A DNA stretch of 64,000 nt from Paracoccus alkanivorans (GTDB lineage Bacteria > Pseudomonadota > Alphaproteobacteria > Rhodobacterales > Rhodobacteraceae). The stretch is taken from contig NZ_QOKZ01000006.1 in assembly GCF_003697785.1 (NCBI RefSeq), positions 1 to 64,000 on the forward strand. Direction: 5' to 3'. The stretch's first letter is position 1. Each line of letters starts with the position of its first letter. Below are positions 1-7,034 of the stretch, piece after piece. The translations under genes and the position numbers were made by a program. The notes below the pieces were generated by a model. It had not been told where the DNA came from. It worked only from the letters and a program-made list of their open reading frames with translations, and did not search any database.

Positions 1-686
1 AGCGTCGCCAGCTCGATGTTCTGCGCGGCGAAAGCGATACCATCGGCGCGCGGTTGCAACACGATCTGGCAGCGATGCGCCCATTCCCGGCCGCGCCTTT
101 CGAGGCCTGTGATCAGGACAATGGGCGAGTCTCGTCCCAATCTCTGGTGCGCTACAAGACTAATGACTACTCGGTGCCGGTCGCCTTCGGACATCAGGAT
201 GTCTGGATCCGGGCCTATGTCGACACGGTGGTCATCGGTTGCCGTGGGGAAGTGATCGCCCGCCATCCCCGGTGCTGGGATCGTGACGAGATCGTCTTCG
301 ACCCGATCCATTACCTGCCGCTGCTGGAACAGAAGATCAATGCGCTTGAGCAGGCAGCGCCGCTTCAGGGCTGGGACCTTCCCGAAGAGTTCGCGACACT
401 GCGCCGGCTGATGGAGGCCCGCATGAACCGGCATGGCCGCCGCGAATACGTCCAGGTTTTACGGCTGCTGGAAACCTTCGATCTGGCCGATCTCCAGGTC
501 GCCGTGAAGCAGGCGCTCCACATGGGTGCAATCGGCTTCGACGCTGTGAAGCATCTCCTGTTGTGCCGGGTGGAACGCCGACCGCCCAGGCTGGACCTGG
601 ACTGTTATCCCTATCTGCCCAAGGCAACGGTCGAGAAGACCGAGGCGCGTTCCTATATGCGGCTGCTGGCGGGAGATATGGCATGA
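1..686 (+). CDS. istA: IS21 family transposase IstA, C-terminal part (5' truncated by window edge)
   Basis: The frame is open from base 3 with no start, so only about the last 228 codons are seen. They contain the domain that follows the DDE integrase core in IstA, recognisable by RYKTNDYSVPVAFG and a following beta-rich segment ending GEVIARHPRCW, then an alpha-helical tail. IstA is the DNA-breaking and joining transposase of IS21 elements and works with the ATPase IstB. The stop codon overlaps the istB start (ATGA), the usual translational coupling. The catalytic DDE residues lie upstream of the window, so integrity of the enzyme cannot be judged. Confidence 0.85.
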   Translation, partial: RRQLDVLRGESDTIGARLQHDLAAMRPFPAAPFEACDQDNGRVSSQSLVRYKTNDYSVPVAFGHQDVWIRAYVDTVVIGCRGEVIARHPRCWDRDEIVFDPIHYLPLLEQKINALEQAAPLQGWDLPEEFATLRRLMEARMNRHGRREYVQVLRLLETFDLADLQVAVKQALHMGAIGFDAVKHLLLCRVERRPPRLDLDCYPYLPKATVEKTEARSYMRLLAGDMA

Positions 687-1438
687 GCGACGCTCCGGAA
701 ATCCTGCTCGCCCATCATCTCAAGGCACTCAAGCTGCCCACGTTCCTGCGCGAGCATCAGAAGCTGGCCCAGCAATGTGCGGCGGAAGGCGTGGACCATG
801 TCCGCTATCTGGCCCGGCTGGTCGAACTGGAACTCATCGACCGGGAAAGGCGGATGGTCGAGCGGCGCATCAAGGCCGCCAAATTCCCAGCGGTCAAAAG
901 CTTGGACAGCTTCGACTTCGCCGCCATTCCCAAGCTCAACAAGATGCAGGTGCTGGAACTGGCACGCTGCGAATGGATCGGCAGGCGTGAAAACGTCATC
1001 GCCCTCGGACCATCGGGCACTGGGAAAACCCATGTTGCCCTCGGCATCGGGTTGGCCGCCTGCCAGAAGGGTCTTTCCGTCGGCTTCACCACCGCCGCAG
1101 CCCTGGTCAGTGAGATGATGGAAGCCCGTGATGAGCGCCGTTTGCTCCGCCTTCAGAAGCAGATGGCCGGAGACAAGCTTCTCATCATCGACGAACTCGG
1201 CTTCGTGCCCTTGTCGAAAACCGGCGCCGAGCTCCTGTTCGAGCTGATCTCGCAACGCTACGAGCGTGGATCGACCCTGATCACCAGCAATTTGCCTTTT
1301 GACGAATGGACCGAGACATTCGGCTCCGAACGCCTCACCGGCGCACTTCTCGACAGGCTGACCCACCACGTCAGCATTCTCGAAATGAATGGCCAGAGCT
1401 ATCGTCTGGTCCAAAGCCGCGCCCGAAAGGCCGGCTGA
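683..1438 (+). CDS. istB: IS21 family ATP-binding protein IstB
   Basis: The product is 251 residues, the normal length for IstB, the AAA+ helper ATPase that selects target DNA and stimulates IstA. A Walker A motif GPSGTGKT lies at about residues 109-116 and a Walker B LLIIDELG at about 166-173. The helical N-terminal domain typical of the family precedes them. The ATG at 683 overlaps the istA stop by four bases. An in-frame extension back to 563 is only overlap with istA and was not used. The gene looks intact, so the element may still be active if its left half is complete. Confidence 0.93.
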   Translation: MSDAPEILLAHHLKALKLPTFLREHQKLAQQCAAEGVDHVRYLARLVELELIDRERRMVERRIKAAKFPAVKSLDSFDFAAIPKLNKMQVLELARCEWIGRRENVIALGPSGTGKTHVALGIGLAACQKGLSVGFTTAAALVSEMMEARDERRLLRLQKQMAGDKLLIIDELGFVPLSKTGAELLFELISQRYERGSTLITSNLPFDEWTETFGSERLTGALLDRLTHHVSILEMNGQSYRLVQSRARKAG

Positions 1439-1459
1439 CCCCTTTCAAAAAATGCCAAC

Positions 1460-1516
1460 GGCACAAGCACGGAACTCTGGTCGGGCTACGCCCTCCCGAC
1501 GTTTCGTGCTTGTGCC
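1460..1516 (+). repeat. Long stem-loop inside the IS right end
   Basis: GGCACAAGCACG at 1460-1471 is perfectly complementary to CGTGCTTGTGCC at 1505-1516, and an inner pair GTCGGG/CCCGAC (1480-1485 with 1495-1500) extends the structure. It lies 21 bases after the istB stop and before the terminal repeat. It could act as a terminator for the transposase operon, although no T-run follows, or could block read-through transcription entering the element. The pairing is seen directly; the role is inferred. Confidence 0.6.
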
Positions 1517-1553
1517 GCCAACTGGCAGACTTTTGCGCCGCCGCGTGGCCGGG

Positions 1554-1572
1554 TTTTACTCCGCCGTTGACA
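1554..1572 (-). repeat. Right terminal inverted repeat of the IS21-type element
   Basis: Read on the minus strand this is TGTCAACGGCGGAGTAAAA, with the TGTCA tip that IS21-family ends often show. It marks the junction between element and host DNA, and an interrupted host reading frame begins immediately beyond it. The matching left end is outside the window, so the boundary is placed by motif only. Confidence 0.6.
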
Positions 1573-1762
1573 CTGGCGCGAAAAGCAGGTTATCGACGCC
1601 TTTATCTTGGAACTGGAGGCAAGACTTGCTTCCGATGGCGATCAAAGTATCGGCGAGAAAACAACATCTCAATGGCTGAGTTGGGCAAAGGAGCGCGCTG
1701 CCAAACTTGATCCGTTCGCGGAAGGACTGATTGGCTTGTTTCACCATGTCGGACAGCCCTGA
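1571..1762 (+). pseudogene. C-terminal remnant of an unknown gene cut by the IS21 insertion
   Basis: About 62 codons are open directly from the IS end to a TGA at 1762, with no start codon and good coding character. The remnant contains AFILELEARLA and a closing segment WLSWAKERAAKLDPF, which resembles the ends of small proteins that often sit in alphaproteobacterial mobile regions. The family was not identified. The first half is presumably on the other side of the element, before base 1. It is unlikely to be expressed as is. Confidence 0.5.
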
Positions 1763-2376
1763 TGCTGAGCAATAGTTATGCCAACTAGCATGATCGCCGT
1801 TCTTCTTCGATCAATATCAATCGTTTACCTGCGGCTCTATTTAGGAGAGGGATGGAGGGCTATAGCGTAAACGTAGTGATCATCATTATCGGTTGCGGCC
1901 CGCCATTTCGGCTATTTTAACAAATAATATCGTGCAGTTAATATGGAATCCAGGTGGATATCCTTCATAGCATCCGCCCATGTGAAAAATGCCTGAAATG
2001 ATGAACCTACCTGCTCCGATCTAAAAGCGGGCTAGGCCTGAGGTTGCAACGGGCGGTCATGCTGCCTGCCCCAGCTATCACCGGAACGATCACAGCGACG
2101 TGGCAGGTCTCGGCATCGATTCTTCGCAAACAAAGAGGGAACATTGATCCTCGGCGAATCTGTGTTGAGGCTGCAATGGTAAATTGGACATGCAAGCGCA
2201 CGAATTTCGGTGATGGTCCAGTGACCGGAGTTCTCGTCCGCCTGCGACCTGACCTGTTCGGTCAGTTGGGCCCGACGCCTTCACGGCATGAGATGATCTG
2301 TATATTTCTTGCGGAGCGTCAGAGGAGGGTTATTGTCAGGGGCGAATGAAATAGCTTTCGCTATTTCTCTACAACG
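1763..2376. other. Stretch without a recognisable gene
   Basis: About 610 bases of lower-GC sequence follow the gene remnant. Open frames here (for example 2044-2349 on plus) lack a convincing ribosome site, coding pattern or recognisable domain. The only clear structure is a perfect hairpin GAAATAGC-TTTC-GCTATTTC at about 2348-2367, just before the TonB-like gene. The stretch looks like decayed DNA next to a mobile element. Confidence 0.4.
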
Positions 2377-2385
2377 GTGATGGGT

Positions 2386-2769
2386 ATGAGAAAATTGGTT
2401 GCAGTCTTGGCGTTTACTCTGATTGGCGTTGCTGCCGGTGCAGATACATCGTCTGACCTGAAGTCATGGGGCTTAAAAATCCGTGCATCACTCCGTGACG
2501 TGCTGTCAGAACAAGATAAAACAAAGCACAACACCAATGACGTTAACTCGTATAAAGCGGTTGTCGGAGTTAAACTGCGGCCGAATGGCGAAGTGCTGGA
2601 TGTGGCGGTGTTCGACAGCTCAAGGAAAAAATATGATCATGAAGTGATCAGGCGTATCCGCGAAGCTTCCCCGCTTCCATCGGCGCCAGGGAAAATGAAT
2701 AAAGACAGTTATGCGTTTAGCCTGCCAATAAATGCTGTGTGGAGAGGGCCCGTCGGGCCATTTGATTGA
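2386..2769 (+). CDS. Secreted TonB C-terminal-domain-like protein
   Basis: The product is 127 residues. The first 19 form a signal peptide (MRKLVAVLAFTLIGVAAGA) that predicts export. Residues of about 50-120 carry a pattern seen in TonB/TolA C-terminal domains: a strand VVGVKLRPNGEVLDVAVFDS, a helix with IRRIREASPLP and a final strand ending in a short proline/glycine tail. Full TonB proteins have an N-terminal anchor and a proline-rich spacer, and both are missing here, so this is a stand-alone periplasmic version of unknown partner. Start codons at 2377 (GTG) and 2380 are also possible; none has a strong ribosome site. Its GC content is lower than that of the core genes, which fits an accessory origin. 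Confidence 0.55.
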   Translation: MRKLVAVLAFTLIGVAAGADTSSDLKSWGLKIRASLRDVLSEQDKTKHNTNDVNSYKAVVGVKLRPNGEVLDVAVFDSSRKKYDHEVIRRIREASPLPSAPGKMNKDSYAFSLPINAVWRGPVGPFD

Positions 2770-2790
2770 CGTCGTTGACCGCATAAAAAA

Positions 2791-2816
2791 GCCCGCGCCA
2801 AATTTATAGCGCGGGC
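2791..2816 (-). terminator. Stem-loop terminator-like element
   Basis: GCCCGCG (2791-2797) pairs with CGCGGGC (2810-2816) around a 12-base AT-rich loop. An A6 run lies directly before it on the plus strand, so transcripts on the minus strand would end in a U-run. It follows the TonB-like gene by about 20 bases and may stop transcription from either side, although the T-run favours the minus direction. Confidence 0.5.
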
Positions 2817-2840
2817 AGGTCCAACAGGGAGGTCGGTCCT

Positions 2841-2942
2841 ATGGACCACCTTCAACCTGAAGGTTGCACCGGATGCTTTCAAGGGGGACTTGAGTGGCAG
2901 GATGGGCTCCACACAAGGTCCAGCCGATTTCGGAACGGGTAA
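2841..2942 (+). CDS. Small unknown ORF with CxxC motif (33 aa)
   Basis: A strong ribosome site GGGAGGT lies seven bases before ATG 2841. The 33-residue product contains CTGC at about residues 9-12, a possible metal-binding or redox pair, and ends 7 bases before the next candidate gene. Short inverted repeats (GGTCC-TAT-GGACC and CCTTCA-ACC-TGAAGG) overlap its start, so a control element is an alternative reading. No family was recognised. Small, closely spaced genes like this are common in phage-derived or plasmid regions. Confidence 0.3.
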   Translation: MDHLQPEGCTGCFQGGLEWQDGLHTRSSRFRNG

Positions 2943-2949
2943 GGTCGGC

Positions 2950-3263
2950 ATGATTGAGCATGATTGGCTCGAAGCTTTAATTTCGTTGATTTATGCCATA
3001 TGTTTCAATACCTTCTGCGTATGGATGTTCAAAAATCGAAAGCCGAACGTCAAAGGATTGGATGCTTATCTGGTTGCCTGGCACTACAGATATGACCTAC
3101 ATCGTTTCGGTTTTTCGTTGAAACACCCCAGCGATGTAAGTTTTTTTACGCATTTCCGGACGCAAAACCGGTATCCACTTTTGCTGGAAACGCTTTAACT
3201 TCGATACTGCTTTTCCTACCATTTTTCTTTGGCTGCGCAGTCCTCGTGATTGTCTTGGGGTAG
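2950..3263 (+). CDS. Small two-TM membrane protein, apparently split by a -1 frameshift
   Basis: The ATG at 2950 follows GGTAAGG. The zero frame gives 82 residues to TAA 3198, with one membrane segment near the start (LEALISLIYAICFNTFCVW). At 3141-3147 lies a T7 run readable as T-TTT-TTT. A -1 slip there continues as FFYAFPDAKPVSTFAGNAL and then a second strongly hydrophobic segment (ILLFLPFFFGCAVLVIVLG) to TAG 3263, giving about 104 residues with two membrane helices. The zero-frame tail after the run has no such character. This may be programmed slippage, a mutated gene or a sequencing error in the homopolymer. Function is unknown. Confidence 0.45.
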
Positions 3264-3307
3264 AGATGGCAACGCGAGAGTCAGGCTGCGAAAGAACGGT
3301 TTAGGCA

Positions 3308-3451
3308 ATGAGCATAATTAAGCAGGCAATGCGGTGGTTGGTTAGAGCTATCGATTTCGCGATTTTTGGCCTGCCAGGCGAGGGCATTGGTGGGACTATC
3401 GTTCTCGCGATGGTAGCGATCATGCTTTGGGCGGCATGGTATTTCGCATAG
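3308..3451 (+). CDS. Small single-pass membrane protein (47 aa)
   Basis: The ORF is short but has clear protein character: an amphipathic, basic N-terminus (MSIIKQAMRWLVRAIDF), a glycine-containing turn GLPGEGIGG, and one hydrophobic helix ending LWAAWYFA. It follows the two-TM ORF in the same direction after 44 bases. The ribosome site is weak. Size and topology are similar to small holin-like or toxin-like membrane peptides, but nothing here identifies a family. Confidence 0.35.
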   Translation: MSIIKQAMRWLVRAIDFAIFGLPGEGIGGTIVLAMVAIMLWAAWYFA

Positions 3452-3764
3452 GTGGCTGTGCCGAAACCGGGTGCGTAGCCCGCTCTGCGCTGATTCGACC
3501 TATCGGACGGTCCCGGCAACGATGAAAGCATAAGCCCCCGCATTGCGCGGGACGATCACATGTTTACAGTGGAGGTAACGTGGAGACTTCTTCAGGCAGC
3601 TTTACTGATGACCCAATCGAGCAGCTAGGTCGCTTTCAGCACATTTCGCGAAAAGCGACTTGAACACATATTTATAGCATGGCTACTGTGGGGTGGCATT
3701 TCAGCTCGCCCTAGAAGCTTGAATATAGATAAAAGATTGCATGGGCACAAACGAGGGAAACATA
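3452..3764. other. Stretch with only a mini-ORF candidate
   Basis: No gene is recognised in about 310 bases. GGAGGTAAC precedes a GTG at 3580 that would encode a 27-residue acidic peptide ending at 3663, but the spacing is short and no homology was recognised. A short inverted repeat CCCGC-ATTGC-GCGGG lies near 3537-3551. The lipoprotein gene that follows has its own ribosome site. Confidence 0.3.
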
Positions 3765-4169
3765 ATGAAACTGAAAACTGTCATAAGCATTCCAGTCATC
3801 GCGTTGCTTGCAGCCTGCGGCACTTCAGCATCCAATAATCCGAACAGCTTTAGGGTCGATCTCGACGACAATAAGCTGACGGGCAAGTACAATGCTTCTG
3901 GCTTTTCATCCAATGAGGTGAAAGAGGTTCTCGCCCTTGAATGTAAGGGCAGCAGCTTGTCCGGTTATGGTGAACAGGCAAGTGCGGATGGCTTGGTTGC
4001 TTTCACTGCTACCTGCGCGGGCGGTAACCTGCATAGCGCAGGTGGGATGACGGTAGAGCGCACAGAAAACAACGAGATACTTGTCGAAATAACAGGTGCC
4101 GACGAATCGGGAGACCTAGTGTACACCCGATACACAAACGGGGTTCGTGAAGTCGCACAGGGCCTCTAA
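3765..4169 (+). CDS. Small secreted lipoprotein of unknown function
   Basis: The product is 134 residues with a lipoprotein signal: basic MKLK, a hydrophobic stretch, then lipobox LLAAC, so Cys20 should be lipidated and the mature protein held in the membrane facing the periplasm. The mature part is polar with two further cysteines (about positions 66 and 95) that could form a disulfide. The start at 3765 was chosen over ATG 3741 because GAGGG lies just before it and the signal peptide begins there. No domain family was recognised. It may belong to the same accessory cluster as the neighbouring small genes. Confidence 0.6.
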   Translation: MKLKTVISIPVIALLAACGTSASNNPNSFRVDLDDNKLTGKYNASGFSSNEVKEVLALECKGSSLSGYGEQASADGLVAFTATCAGGNLHSAGGMTVERTENNEILVEITGADESGDLVYTRYTNGVREVAQGL

Positions 4170-4187
4170 CGACATTGCGTGAAACCA

Positions 4188-4213
4188 ACGGGATGGGTTA
4201 GCCTGTCCCGTTC
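4188..4213 (+). terminator. Stem-loop after the lipoprotein gene
   Basis: AACGGGA (4188-4194) pairs with TCCCGTT (4207-4213) around a 12-base loop, 18 bases after the lipoprotein stop and just before the convergent minus-strand gene end at 4216. No T-run follows, so it is a weak or Rho-assisted terminator at most. Confidence 0.35.
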
Positions 4214-4215
4214 GA

Positions 4216-4434
4216 TTACAAGCGCAATTGCGATTGCTGCGGCACCTCGACCAAGCCACGGCCAAACGTTTCCCGGATGAACGTTCTGACGATCTGGTCT
4301 GCGGCAAACCGAAGGCTGCTATTGTGGCGTGTGGCCTCTCCGGATACATTGGCCACTGAGATATTCCTTATGTTCCCTGTCGCGGGCGCTTGGGATTGAG
4401 AGACCGGGGAGGACGCGCCCCGGCCTTTTGTCAT
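4216..4434 (-). CDS. Small protein of unknown function (72 aa), last gene of a minus-strand cluster
   Basis: The ATG overlaps the stop of the preceding gene by four bases (ATGA, 4431-4434), good evidence for a translationally coupled pair. The first half is polar and probably disordered. The second half contains RFAADQIVRTFIRETFGRG, likely a helix. No family was recognised. Its place at the end of four tightly packed short genes on the same strand supports it being real. Confidence 0.4.
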   Translation of the reverse strand: MTKGRGASSPVSQSQAPATGNIRNISVANVSGEATRHNSSLRFAADQIVRTFIRETFGRGLVEVPQQSQLRL

Positions 4435-4670
4435 CTTGCGGCTTCGATTGCATCAACCCATTTATCCGCGATCAAAACACCCCGCAGGTCATCGGAACCG
4501 ATGGTTGCCTGTATAGCGATCTCGATCATTGCGCGGTTTGCCTCGATCCATTCGGTATCCTGACCGGGCATCAGGTGAAACGTTCGATATAGCTCACGAT
4601 CATCAACTGTTCTGATGGCTGCGTTGATCCACGGCCTGTCTGGCTCATATTCCAGCCCTGTGCTTTCCAT
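4431..4670 (-). CDS. Small acidic protein of unknown function (79 aa)
   Basis: The start at 4670 lies one base after the stop of the ORF upstream (TGA-C-ATG) and is preceded by a purine-rich AAGAAAG, so it was preferred over ATG 4730. The product is acidic and mostly helical, with RTVDDRELYRTFHLMPGQD near the middle and DKWVDAIEAAR at the end. No domain was recognised. The end overlaps the following gene. The compact arrangement and unfamiliar sequences resemble phage or gene-transfer-element accessory genes. Confidence 0.45.
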   Translation of the reverse strand: MESTGLEYEPDRPWINAAIRTVDDRELYRTFHLMPGQDTEWIEANRAMIEIAIQATIGSDDLRGVLIADKWVDAIEAAR

Positions 4671-4671
4671 G

Positions 4672-4824
4672 TCATCGGCTTTCTTCAATTGCGGCCTGTG
4701 CATCTTCGTCGGCAGGATCAGGCCGCACATCAGGCTGAGGCATCAGCAGCAGGTCCAATGCTATTTCGAGCCTGTCCAGGCGGCCGTTGATGGCTCCAAA
4801 AACAACCTCGGGACCAGCGCCATT
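4672..4824 (-). CDS. Probable small gene with unclear start (about 50 aa)
   Basis: The frame from just after a TGA at 4825-4827 to the TGA at 4672 has good coding character, including FGAINGRLDRLEIALDLLL followed by a proline/acidic tail PQPDVRPDPADEDAQAA. It has no ATG or GTG near its beginning. TTG or CTG codons inside it, a rare start such as ATC, or a frameshift upstream would be needed. Its stop is one base before the next ATG, which suggests that it belongs to the operon. Function is unknown. Confidence 0.35.
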   Translation of the reverse strand, partial: NGAGPEVVFGAINGRLDRLEIALDLLLMPQPDVRPDPADEDAQAAIEESR

Positions 4825-4850
4825 TCAGGCTGTGCCGGCCAGTTCCGTTT

Positions 4851-5309
4851 TTACGTCTCGGGGTTGTCGTCGATATCTTCTAGGAAACCAATCCGGTAGG
4901 GCTCCTGCTTGATCGGCCTGACCGCGACCAGCATGAAATTCAGCTGATCGATATGCTGGATCAGGGTGATCTTGTTACCCTTTGGATCCAACCCGTGGAA
5001 CTCGATCAGATTGGGATTCTGATAGGATATCGCGCGGATATGCAGCTGTGCCGCAAGGCCGAAATTGGCCAGTTGCAGGCCGATCTCCTCGTCCTCGCCC
5101 AGCTCCGCCTCGAATTGCTCGATCCGCTTGCGCAGGTGATTGAAGATGAGGGCCGCCTCATGAAGCTCGAAATTATCCTCGGTGATTTCGGTCTGAGGAG
5201 CGGCCTGCGCCCGCTGCCTCCAAAGCTGCTGGCGCTGTTCAGCCACCATCTTTTGTACCACGATTTCCGAGAAATCCACATCGTCGGGCCGATCGTCGGT
5301 ATCCGCCAT
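4851..5309 (-). CDS. DUF6173-like protein
   Basis: The product is 152 residues and cytosolic. The N-terminal 50 residues are polar and helical. The C-terminal part has the pattern FEAELGEDEEIGLQLANFG ... RAISYQNPNLIEFHGLD ... ITLIQHIDQLNFMLVAV ... RIGF, which I recall from the DUF6173 family, common in Rhodobacteraceae mobile regions and without known function. The start at 5309 follows a GAGG ribosome site. The longer frame back to 5474 lacks coding character. It leads the four-gene minus-strand cluster. Confidence 0.55.
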   Translation of the reverse strand: MADTDDRPDDVDFSEIVVQKMVAEQRQQLWRQRAQAAPQTEITEDNFELHEAALIFNHLRKRIEQFEAELGEDEEIGLQLANFGLAAQLHIRAISYQNPNLIEFHGLDPKGNKITLIQHIDQLNFMLVAVRPIKQEPYRIGFLEDIDDNPET

Positions 5310-5815
5310 TTTTTGCCTCGTTCTTTGGCCGCAATATGGCGGTCCTTCTGCGGAAAACTTATCAGCCTGTGGACCGGGAGCAATAGACCCCACCGGTCGG
5401 ACGCGACATATCCCAAGGCGCGACCGGCAGCCGGGATGCCGGCAGCGCATGTAACAGATCCATCCTGATCGCATTGATGAGAGGTTTCAGCATATCAGTT
5501 TTGATATGCAAGTTACGCAAACTGTAATTTTACTAATATGCGAACGGATTGCTAGATCTTGCAGGAGTTGTTGGGGACCGGCGATCATGCGGACGCAGAG
5601 CGCAAAGCCGTTGCCGCTGACGAGGGAGGGGAGGATGAAGGTCGTAACTGTCGTCATCGGGAACGGCATCTTGGCGGCAGTCTTTTAGAACCGCAACAAG
5701 CGTTTTGCCTGCCGCAGGGGACGGCGGGAGTTTTGCCGGACATGCGAGATCCGCAACATTGTCCCGTCGGGTGATCGGAATCCGGCGGATAAGCTTATTT
5801 TCAGAAGGAAACGCG
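5310..5815. other. About 500-bp stretch without a recognisable gene
   Basis: It should contain the promoter of the minus-strand small-gene cluster. A perfect palindrome sits at 5490-5509. Short open frames (for example 5506-5688 plus, 5487-5669 minus) have no recognisable domain. The right half runs into the aldehyde dehydrogenase relic and may be decayed coding sequence. Confidence 0.35.
5490..5509. promoter_or_regulatory. Perfect palindrome, possible operator
   Basis: GCATATCA-GTTT-TGATATGC is an 8-bp inverted repeat with a 4-base centre in an AT-rich context. It lies 180 bases upstream of the minus-strand cluster and 325 bases upstream of the aldehyde dehydrogenase relic. Symmetry and size fit a dimeric repressor site, but no regulator gene is adjacent and no second copy was seen in the window. 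Confidence 0.35.
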
Positions 5816-6025
5816 ATGAGCTTTGCACCGCATGGCGAGCGTTTGATCGCAGGCGAATGGATCGGGGCGGAGCACTGTTTCCCCTCGGTGCCCGTGCATT
5901 GTCCGGCGTATGATTTCAGTTCCGGAACCGTCGATCCGGTGAACCGCACCGATGCGATCACGGGGATCAAGACACGGAAAACCGGCCTGCCCGAGACGTT
6001 GCCTCCGGAAAAGCAACGGGGCTGA
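5816..6025 (+). pseudogene. N-terminal relic of an aldehyde dehydrogenase (alpha-ketoglutaric semialdehyde type)
   Basis: The first 45 residues (MSFAPHGERLIAGEW ... SVPVHCPAYDFSSGT) follow the start pattern of alpha-ketoglutaric semialdehyde (2,5-dioxovalerate) dehydrogenases, which oxidise the last intermediate of the non-phosphorylating pentose/aldarate pathways. After about residue 45 the match ends and the frame stops at 6025, so over 400 residues including the catalytic Cys and Glu are missing. AAGGA before ATG 5816 suggests that the peptide could still be translated. It lies 45 bases before ytfQ, which suggests that a deletion joined the two and that a sugar-oxidation gene once belonged to this operon. 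Confidence 0.5.
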
Positions 6026-6070
6026 AGGAAACGGTTTCGCGAGAATTTCAAAACCTGGAGGGAGGGAAAG

Positions 6071-7030
6071 ATGAAGACCAGGACTTTACTAGGAACGACC
6101 GCTGCGCTGATGATTTCGACGACGGCGGCGATGGCCGAAGGAGAAACGGTGGGGTTCGCCCAGATCGGTTCGGAATCGGGCTGGCGGGCAGCGGAAACCG
6201 CGCTGACCAAGCAGCAGGCCGAAGAGCGCGGCATCGATCTGCGCTTCTCGGATGCGCAGCAAAAGCAAGAGAACCAGATCGCCGCGATCAGATCCTTTAT
6301 CGCGCAGGGCATTGACGCGATCCTGTTGGCTCCGGTCGTGGCCACGGGCTGGGACTCGGTTCTGGAAGAGGCGCAGGAGGCCGAGATCCCGGTGGTCCTG
6401 TTGGACCGGCAGGTGGACAGCTCTGATGAACTGTATCTGACCGCCGTGGGTTCGAACCTTGTTCACGAGGGCGAAGTCGCCGGGGAATGGTTGGTGAACG
6501 CGGTTGGCGACCAGGAATGCCGTATCGTCGAGTTGCAGGGAACGACAGGATCGACCCCGGCCATCGACCGCAAGACCGGTTTCGAGAATGTCATCGCGGG
6601 CCATGACAATATGGAGATCGTCCGCAGCCAGACCGGCGATTTCACCCGCGCCCAGGGCAAGGAGGTGATGGAGAGCTTTCTGCAAGCCGAGAATGGCGGC
6701 AAGGATATCTGCGCGCTTTACGCCCATAACGACGATATGGCGGTGGGCGCCATCCAGGCGATCAGAGAGGCAGGGCTGGCGCCGGGCAAGGATATCCTGA
6801 TCGTGTCGATCGACGGTGTGCCGGATATCTTCAAGGCCATGGCGGATGGCGAGGCCAATGCCACCGTCGAGTTGACGCCCAACATGGCGGGTCCGGCATT
6901 TGACGCGCTGGAGGCTTATTGGGCCGACGGCACCGCGCCCGAGAAATTCATCCAGACCGAATCCAGGCTGTTCACGCAGGACGACGATCCGATGGGCGAA
7001 TACGAGACCCGCAAGGGGCTGGGTTATTGA
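6071..7030 (+). CDS. ytfQ: Galactofuranose-type sugar ABC transporter substrate-binding protein YtfQ
   Basis: The product is 319 residues, a type-1 periplasmic binding protein with a signal peptide of about 22 residues. Similarity to E. coli YtfQ is visible throughout: VGFAQIGSESGWRAAET, QQKQENQIAAIRSFIAQG, APVVATGW, RSQTGDFTRAQGKEVMESF, AHNDDMAVGAIQAI, SIDGVPDIFKAM and VELTPNMAGPAFDALE. E. coli YtfQ binds galactofuranose and related sugars; the ligand in this organism is inferred. GGAGGGAGGG precedes the start. It is the first gene of ytfQ-ytfR-ytfT-yjfF and is followed by a strong stem-loop, which would favour extra copies of the binding protein. Confidence 0.92.
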   Translation: MKTRTLLGTTAALMISTTAAMAEGETVGFAQIGSESGWRAAETALTKQQAEERGIDLRFSDAQQKQENQIAAIRSFIAQGIDAILLAPVVATGWDSVLEEAQEAEIPVVLLDRQVDSSDELYLTAVGSNLVHEGEVAGEWLVNAVGDQECRIVELQGTTGSTPAIDRKTGFENVIAGHDNMEIVRSQTGDFTRAQGKEVMESFLQAENGGKDICALYAHNDDMAVGAIQAIREAGLAPGKDILIVSIDGVPDIFKAMADGEANATVELTPNMAGPAFDALEAYWADGTAPEKFIQTESRLFTQDDDPMGEYETRKGLGY

Positions 7031-7034
7031 TGGC

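Larger units (their letters stand above)
1..1572 (+). mobile_element. IS21-family insertion sequence, 3' part (left end outside window)
   Basis: The element is defined by the end of istA, a complete istB overlapping it by ATGA, and a right-end sequence at about 1554-1572 that reads TGTCAACGGCGGAGTAAAA on the minus strand, a tip typical of IS21-type elements. An imperfect related copy (GCGGCGGCGCAAAAG on the minus strand) lies just inside, as expected for the multiple terminal repeats of this family. The left end lies before base 1, so the target duplication cannot be checked. Just outside the right end an open reading frame with no start begins, which suggests that the insertion split a gene. 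Confidence 0.8.

Noticed and set aside
2044-2349. Possible 101-residue gene in the AT-richer stretch after the IS
   Set aside because: No ribosome site, no recognisable domain and mixed codon use; an alternative start at 2176 is no better.
2841-5309. Complete prophage
   Set aside because: Small overlapping genes look phage-like, but no integrase, terminase, capsid, tail or repressor gene is present; at most a remnant.
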